A stretch of DNA of 5,221 nt from positions 1 through 5,221 of the forward strand of contig DMQJ01000247.1 of the NCBI GenBank assembly GCA_003455715.1, in the 5' to 3' direction. Under the pieces are notes generated by a model. That model did not search any database. It was not told where the DNA came from and saw nothing but the letters and a program-made list of their open reading frames with translations. This document shows positions 3,598-5,221 of this stretch, one piece after another; within the stretch, counting starts at the first letter, position 1; every line of letters starts with the position of its first letter. A program made the translations under genes and the position numbers. Origin of the DNA: Acidimicrobiaceae bacterium. Its GTDB lineage: Bacteria; Actinomycetota; Acidimicrobiia; Acidimicrobiales; Ilumatobacteraceae.

Positions 3598-5019
3598 ATG
3601 AACGAACTCACTCGTGGTCACGTCGCCGACGCCGCGGCGTACTTCGGCCGGTGGCTCGAGTTTCGGCTCGGCGCCGAGCGTGTGCCCGGCGTGCAAGCCG
3701 CGGTGCTGCACGGCGACGAGGTAGTGCTGTCCGTCGCTCACGGCGTGGCCGACGTGTCGACCGGCGAACCACTCACCGACGGCCACCTGTTCCGCATCGC
3801 GTCTCACTCGAAGACCTTCACGGCCACCGCGGTGATGCAGTTGGTGCAAGCAGGGTCGCTGCGCCTCGACGACCGAGTCGGCGAGTTGATCGTCGAACTG
3901 GCGTCGTCGCCGATCGCCGCAGTCACCGTTCGCGAGTTGCTGTCGCATGCGGGTGGCGTGGTGCGCGACGGAAGCGATGGCGACTTCTGGCAGCTCGATC
4001 GGGCCTTCCCGGATCGCGCCGAACTGCTGCAGATCGCCGCCACCGACTCCGCCGTGCTCGACCGCAACGAACGCTTCAAGTACTCCAACATCGGGTACTC
4101 ACTGCTCGGGCTCGTCATCGAGCAGGTGTCGGGCACGCCGTACCGCGACTACATCGTCCGACACGTCATCGAGCCGCTCGGCCTGACCAACACCGGGCCC
4201 GATCTCGACGAGGCTCGCCGAGCCGACTACGCGGGCGGCCACACGGCCCTCGCCTACGCCGACCAGCGCATCCCCATCGAGCACATCGACACCGGAGCGA
4301 TGTCGTCGGCCACCGGCCTGTACTCCACGGCCTCCGACCTGGTGCGCTACGCCGCAGCGCACTTCGACGGCGACCACCGTCTTGTCGGTGCCGACGCCAA
4401 GCGCCAGATGCAGCACGGTGAGTGGAAGATCGACGGCACCGAGGCCGAGTACGGGTTGGGGTTCGAGATCGTCACCATCGGCGGCCGCCGAGTGCTGGGC
4501 CACGGCGGCGGCTACCCCGGGCACATCACCCGCACCTACTTCGACCCCACCGACCGGCTCGCAGTGAGCGTGCTCACCAACGCCATCGATGGCCCGGCAC
4601 TTGCCATGGCCACGGCAGCGATCAAGCTGATCGACCTCGCCCGCGGCAGCGAGCCCGACCCTGCGGCCACGAACGACGGAGCCATCGACCTGCAGTCGTT
4701 CTGCGGCAGGTTCGCCACCGTATGGGGCGTGTACGACATCGCCCTCCTCGGCGGCCGGCTCTACCAACTCTCGCCGAGCCTGGTCGACCCGACGGTGGCG
4801 CCGACACGCCTCGACGTGATCGACGGCGACACCCTGCGCATCGCCGACACCGCGGGCTACGGCTCACGCGGGGAACTGATGACGTTCGACCGACACCCCG
4901 ACGGGTCGGTGCGCTCGGTGCGCGGCGGCAGCGGTTCGCTCGCCCACCCCTTCGACGAGTTCCGTGCCGCCATCGCCGCCCGAACCCAGGTCACGCTCGG
5001 AGCCCCCGTCCGCCCGTAG
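3598..5019 (+). CDS. Serine beta-lactamase family hydrolase (class C / EstB / D-aminopeptidase-like) with C-terminal domain
   Basis: A 473-residue member of the beta-lactamase/transpeptidase-like serine hydrolases; relatives include class C beta-lactamases, EstB-type esterases and D-aminopeptidases. The catalytic SxxK is Ser69-His-Ser-Lys72 in LFRIASHSKTFTATAVMQ, the YxN motif is Tyr162-Ser-Asn164 in FKYSNIGYSLLGLVIE, and the third motif is His302-Gly-Gly in VLGHGGGYPGH, the His-type replacement of KTG common in this group. Other landmarks are LLSHAGG (114-120), YIVRHVIEPLGLTNT (185-199) and MSSATGLYSTASDLVRY (235-251). The catalytic part ends near 350. Residues about 365-473 form an extra, probably beta-rich domain, as in Pab87-like or DUF3471-type relatives. 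There is no signal peptide, so a cytoplasmic peptidase or esterase is more likely than antibiotic resistance. ATG 3598 is fixed by TAGGGT 7 nt upstream. The mshA-like gene follows after 39 bp. Confidence 0.92.
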   Translation: MNELTRGHVADAAAYFGRWLEFRLGAERVPGVQAAVLHGDEVVLSVAHGVADVSTGEPLTDGHLFRIASHSKTFTATAVMQLVQAGSLRLDDRVGELIVELASSPIAAVTVRELLSHAGGVVRDGSDGDFWQLDRAFPDRAELLQIAATDSAVLDRNERFKYSNIGYSLLGLVIEQVSGTPYRDYIVRHVIEPLGLTNTGPDLDEARRADYAGGHTALAYADQRIPIEHIDTGAMSSATGLYSTASDLVRYAAAHFDGDHRLVGADAKRQMQHGEWKIDGTEAEYGLGFEIVTIGGRRVLGHGGGYPGHITRTYFDPTDRLAVSVLTNAIDGPALAMATAAIKLIDLARGSEPDPAATNDGAIDLQSFCGRFATVWGVYDIALLGGRLYQLSPSLVDPTVAPTRLDVIDGDTLRIADTAGYGSRGELMTFDRHPDGSVRSVRGGSGSLAHPFDEFRAAIAARTQVTLGAPVRP

Positions 5020-5058
5020 ACGGGAATGCCGACCACTTCGATAGCGTTTCACCCCATC
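5020..5058 (+). promoter_or_regulatory. Short leader before the glycosyltransferase gene, with -10-like TAGCGT
   Basis: The 39 bp between the beta-lactamase-like stop and the GTG start contain TAGCGT (5042-5047), a TANNNT-type -10 ending 11 nt before the GTG. This would give a transcript with only a few leader bases. There is no Shine-Dalgarno and no terminator hairpin, so read-through from the upstream gene is also possible. Confidence 0.3.
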
Positions 5059-5221
5059 GTGCGTCGGGTCGCCATGCTTTCGCTCCACACGTCGCCGCTC
5101 GCCCAACCGGGCTCGGGCGACAGTGGTGGCATGAACGTGTACGTGCGCGAGATCGTGTCGGCGCTGGCCCAGGCGGGCCACGAGTGCACCACCTTCACCC
5201 GCCGCACCCGCGCCGACCAGC
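5059..5221 (+). CDS. mshA: MshA-like D-inositol-3-phosphate glycosyltransferase (GT4, 3' part beyond right edge)
   Basis: Only the first 54 codons are visible. They read [14 protein letters not shown], then [18 protein letters not shown], then [15 protein letters not shown]. This closely follows the N-terminus of MshA ([24 protein letters not shown]...FTR.T), a GT-B fold enzyme that joins GlcNAc from UDP-GlcNAc to 1-D-myo-inositol 3-phosphate as the first step of mycothiol synthesis in the cytoplasm. The GGMN loop (Asn26 here) belongs to the inositol-phosphate binding side. GTG 5059 is chosen because family similarity starts there; an ATG at 5026 in the same frame would add 11 residues without family character. 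Actinobacteria often carry several MshA-like paralogues, and sucrose-type GT4 enzymes share part of this motif, so the exact acceptor is inferred. Confidence 0.8.
   Translation, partial: MRRVAMLSLHTSPLAQPGSGDSGGMNVYVREIVSALAQAGHECTTFTRRTRADQ

Noticed and set aside
4099..4767. 222-residue minus-strand frame opposite the beta-lactamase-like gene
   Set aside because: Val/Gly/Ala-rich antisense reading of a gene with all catalytic motifs in place; no family resemblance and no start signals.
1..5221. CRISPR array, tRNA, rRNA or insertion sequence
   Set aside because: No regularly spaced repeats of 24-40 nt, no tRNA-like cloverleaf or rRNA stretches noticed, and no transposase or recombinase-like protein in any frame.

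Overview
The window reads as high-GC chromosomal DNA of an actinobacterium. The main reason is the partial gene at the right edge, whose N-terminus closely resembles MshA, the first glycosyltransferase of mycothiol synthesis. GC-rich codon use, GTG starts and start codons without Shine-Dalgarno sequences but with -10-like hexamers close upstream also fit. A lineage such as Acidimicrobiia is possible, but I cannot fix it from 5.2 kb.

Layout, left to right: (1) the 5' part of a nucleoside hydrolase gene (IU-NH family, minus strand, running off the left edge); (2) divergently, a dienelactone-hydrolase-family alpha/beta hydrolase (864-1589, plus); (3) convergent with it, a SnoaL-like/ester-cyclase protein (1620-2039, minus); (4) an intergenic stretch of about 460 bp (2040-2503) without an intact gene but rich in structure: two copies of a GC-rich palindrome, a hairpin next to a degenerate 12-bp tandem repeat, and what look like head-to-head relics of PIN-domain (VapC-type) toxin genes; (5) a predicted lipoprotein of an uncharacterised exported family (2504-3106, minus) with three TTA codons; (6) a VOC/glyoxalase-fold protein (3182-3541, minus); (7) divergent from it across only 56 bp, a 473-residue serine beta-lactamase-family hydrolase (3598-5019, plus); (8) the start of the MshA-like glycosyltransferase (5059 onward, plus).

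Most genes are single-gene units of small-molecule metabolism (purine/pyrimidine salvage, ester or lactone hydrolysis, detoxification-type folds), and I see no obvious shared pathway. Possible co-transcription is limited to VOC with lipoprotein (minus, 75-bp gap) and beta-lactamase-like with mshA-like (plus, 39-bp gap).

I do not see a convincing new multi-gene system. The stretch most worth a second look is 2040-3130. Its palindromes repeat almost exactly, and their half-sites also match a widely used cDNA-cloning adaptor, so an assembly or chimera artefact has to be excluded before any biology is proposed.
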